A stretch of 64,000 nt of DNA from JAGNZR01 sp051659505. Lineage in GTDB: Bacteria; Fusobacteriota; Fusobacteriia; Fusobacteriales; Fusobacteriaceae. The position numbers were made by a program, and so were the translations under genes. This document shows, piece after piece, positions 63,491 to 64,000 of this stretch. How positions within the stretch are numbered: the first letter of the stretch is position 1; every line of letters begins with the position of its first letter. Location: positions 3,887-67,886 of the forward strand of contig JBOFOQ010000016.1 of the NCBI GenBank assembly GCA_051659505.1, in the 5' to 3' direction. The notes under the pieces were generated by a model that was not told the DNA's origin, did not search any database, and saw nothing but the letters and a program-made list of their open reading frames with translations.

Positions 63491-63895
63491 ATGAATGAAG
63501 TCATAAATATTAATGAAAAATTATTAAAAAAATTTATTTTAGAAGTTCAAAATAAATATCCAATGAAATCATTTGGCTATTTTATTTGTGGTTTGGAAAA
63601 GAATGATCCAGAAGATTACATAATAATAAAAAATGATGTTAGGGAAAATATGGAAAAAGAATTTGAAGAGTATGGAAAATATTATATTAGAAATAAAGAT
63701 GCAAGATTTTTAAGTGGTGAAATGGAAACTATAGAAATACATAAAAAATTATTAAAAGAAAAAAAGAAGATTATAGGGGTATTTCATAGTCATCAAAGAC
63801 ATCCTGCTATATTTTCAACTGTAGATTTAGAGTTACACACTTCTGATCATATTTGACATTTCATAATTTCTTTAAAAAATTTATCACTTCTCTAA
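63491..63895 (+). pseudogene. JAB/JAMM (Mov34/MPN) metalloprotease-like gene, broken
   Basis: The intact part, to the TGA at 63854, encodes 121 residues. IIGVFHSHQRHPAIFSTVD contains the complete JAMM zinc motif H-x-H-x10-D, and NINEKLLKKFILEVQNKYP with SFGYFICG are the usual earlier parts of the fold. The protein stops soon after the motif, which would leave the domain incomplete. Reading on past TGA in the same frame gives HFIISLKNLSLL before TAA at 63893, which looks like the next strand of the family (often WHLIISL). ATG 63491 has GGGGAG before it. Bacterial JAMM proteins often cleave ubiquitin-like or ThiS-like tails, but no partner gene is visible. Confidence 0.7.
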
Positions 63896-63910
63896 ATTAA
63901 AATTTTTGAA

Positions 63911-64000
<90 letters not shown>

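Noticed and set aside
63854..63856. TGA in the JAMM gene as a recoded tryptophan or selenocysteine
   Set aside because: A second stop (TAA) follows 12 codons later, no selenocysteine hairpin is evident, and other genes in the window end at TGA normally.

Overview
The window comes from a very AT-rich bacterium with an outer membrane, most likely a member of the Fusobacteriota (Fusobacteriaceae). This rests on gene content: a full lipid A pathway using LpxI, an LPS core cluster and TolC-type efflux sit beside SepF, small Feo proteins, a TDT-family carrier and Firmicute-like ribosome binding sites. Genus and species cannot be fixed by eye. Most genes are on the plus strand in long, tightly packed operons.

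Layout. 1-6209: end of a phosphohexomutase gene, then hemW, a YggS-type PLP protein, sepF, and three consecutive PP-loop ATPase genes that look like tRNA sulfur-transfer enzymes, two of them tandem TtcA-like paralogues. 6248-8987: a ferrous iron uptake operon (feoA, feoB and a tiny Cys-rich membrane protein) between a consensus promoter and a strong terminator. 9052-23217: an LPS/LOS core and surface glycan cluster with four GT4 enzymes (one fused to a NodB deacetylase), three GT9 heptosyltransferase-like proteins, GT8, GT2, a lipopolysaccharide kinase-like protein, a second NodB deacetylase, an acetyltransferase and an O-antigen ligase-like protein. The leader of the ligase gene carries a 59-base AATA repeat. 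23403-30792: a TDT carrier that appears to start at ATT, a tripartite RND efflux operon, and pssA on the minus strand. 30947-36289: an AsmA-like anchored protein, SRP RNA, a GNAT-CDF fusion and pcrA. 36370-50113: lpxC-fabZ-lpxA-lpxI-lpxB-msbA-rph, then rdgB, smc, lpxK, an unknown gene, a PTS EIIA-like gene and nadD. 50140-52859: a HAD phosphatase, an APC permease and a small secreted FMN-binding protein.

53032-61528 is a sialic acid operon: a LacI-type regulator with its own operator, a SiaPQM-type TRAP transporter, an acetyl-esterase, nanA, nanK, nanM and nanE. Together these would import Neu5Ac, remove O-acetyl groups, correct its anomeric form, and convert it to GlcNAc-6-P. 61717-64000 is decayed: an IS66 transposase gene broken by one in-frame stop, a JAMM (JAB) protease gene broken by TGA, and a (TAA)n tract of at least 88 bases that runs off the window edge.

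No rRNA, tRNA, CRISPR array or prophage was seen. I did not find an obvious new defence or mobile system. The best leads are the repeat-bearing leader of the ligase gene, the GT4-NodB and GNAT-CDF fusions, the tandem TtcA pair with a structured leader, the ATT start, and the broken JAMM gene beside the (TAA)n tract.
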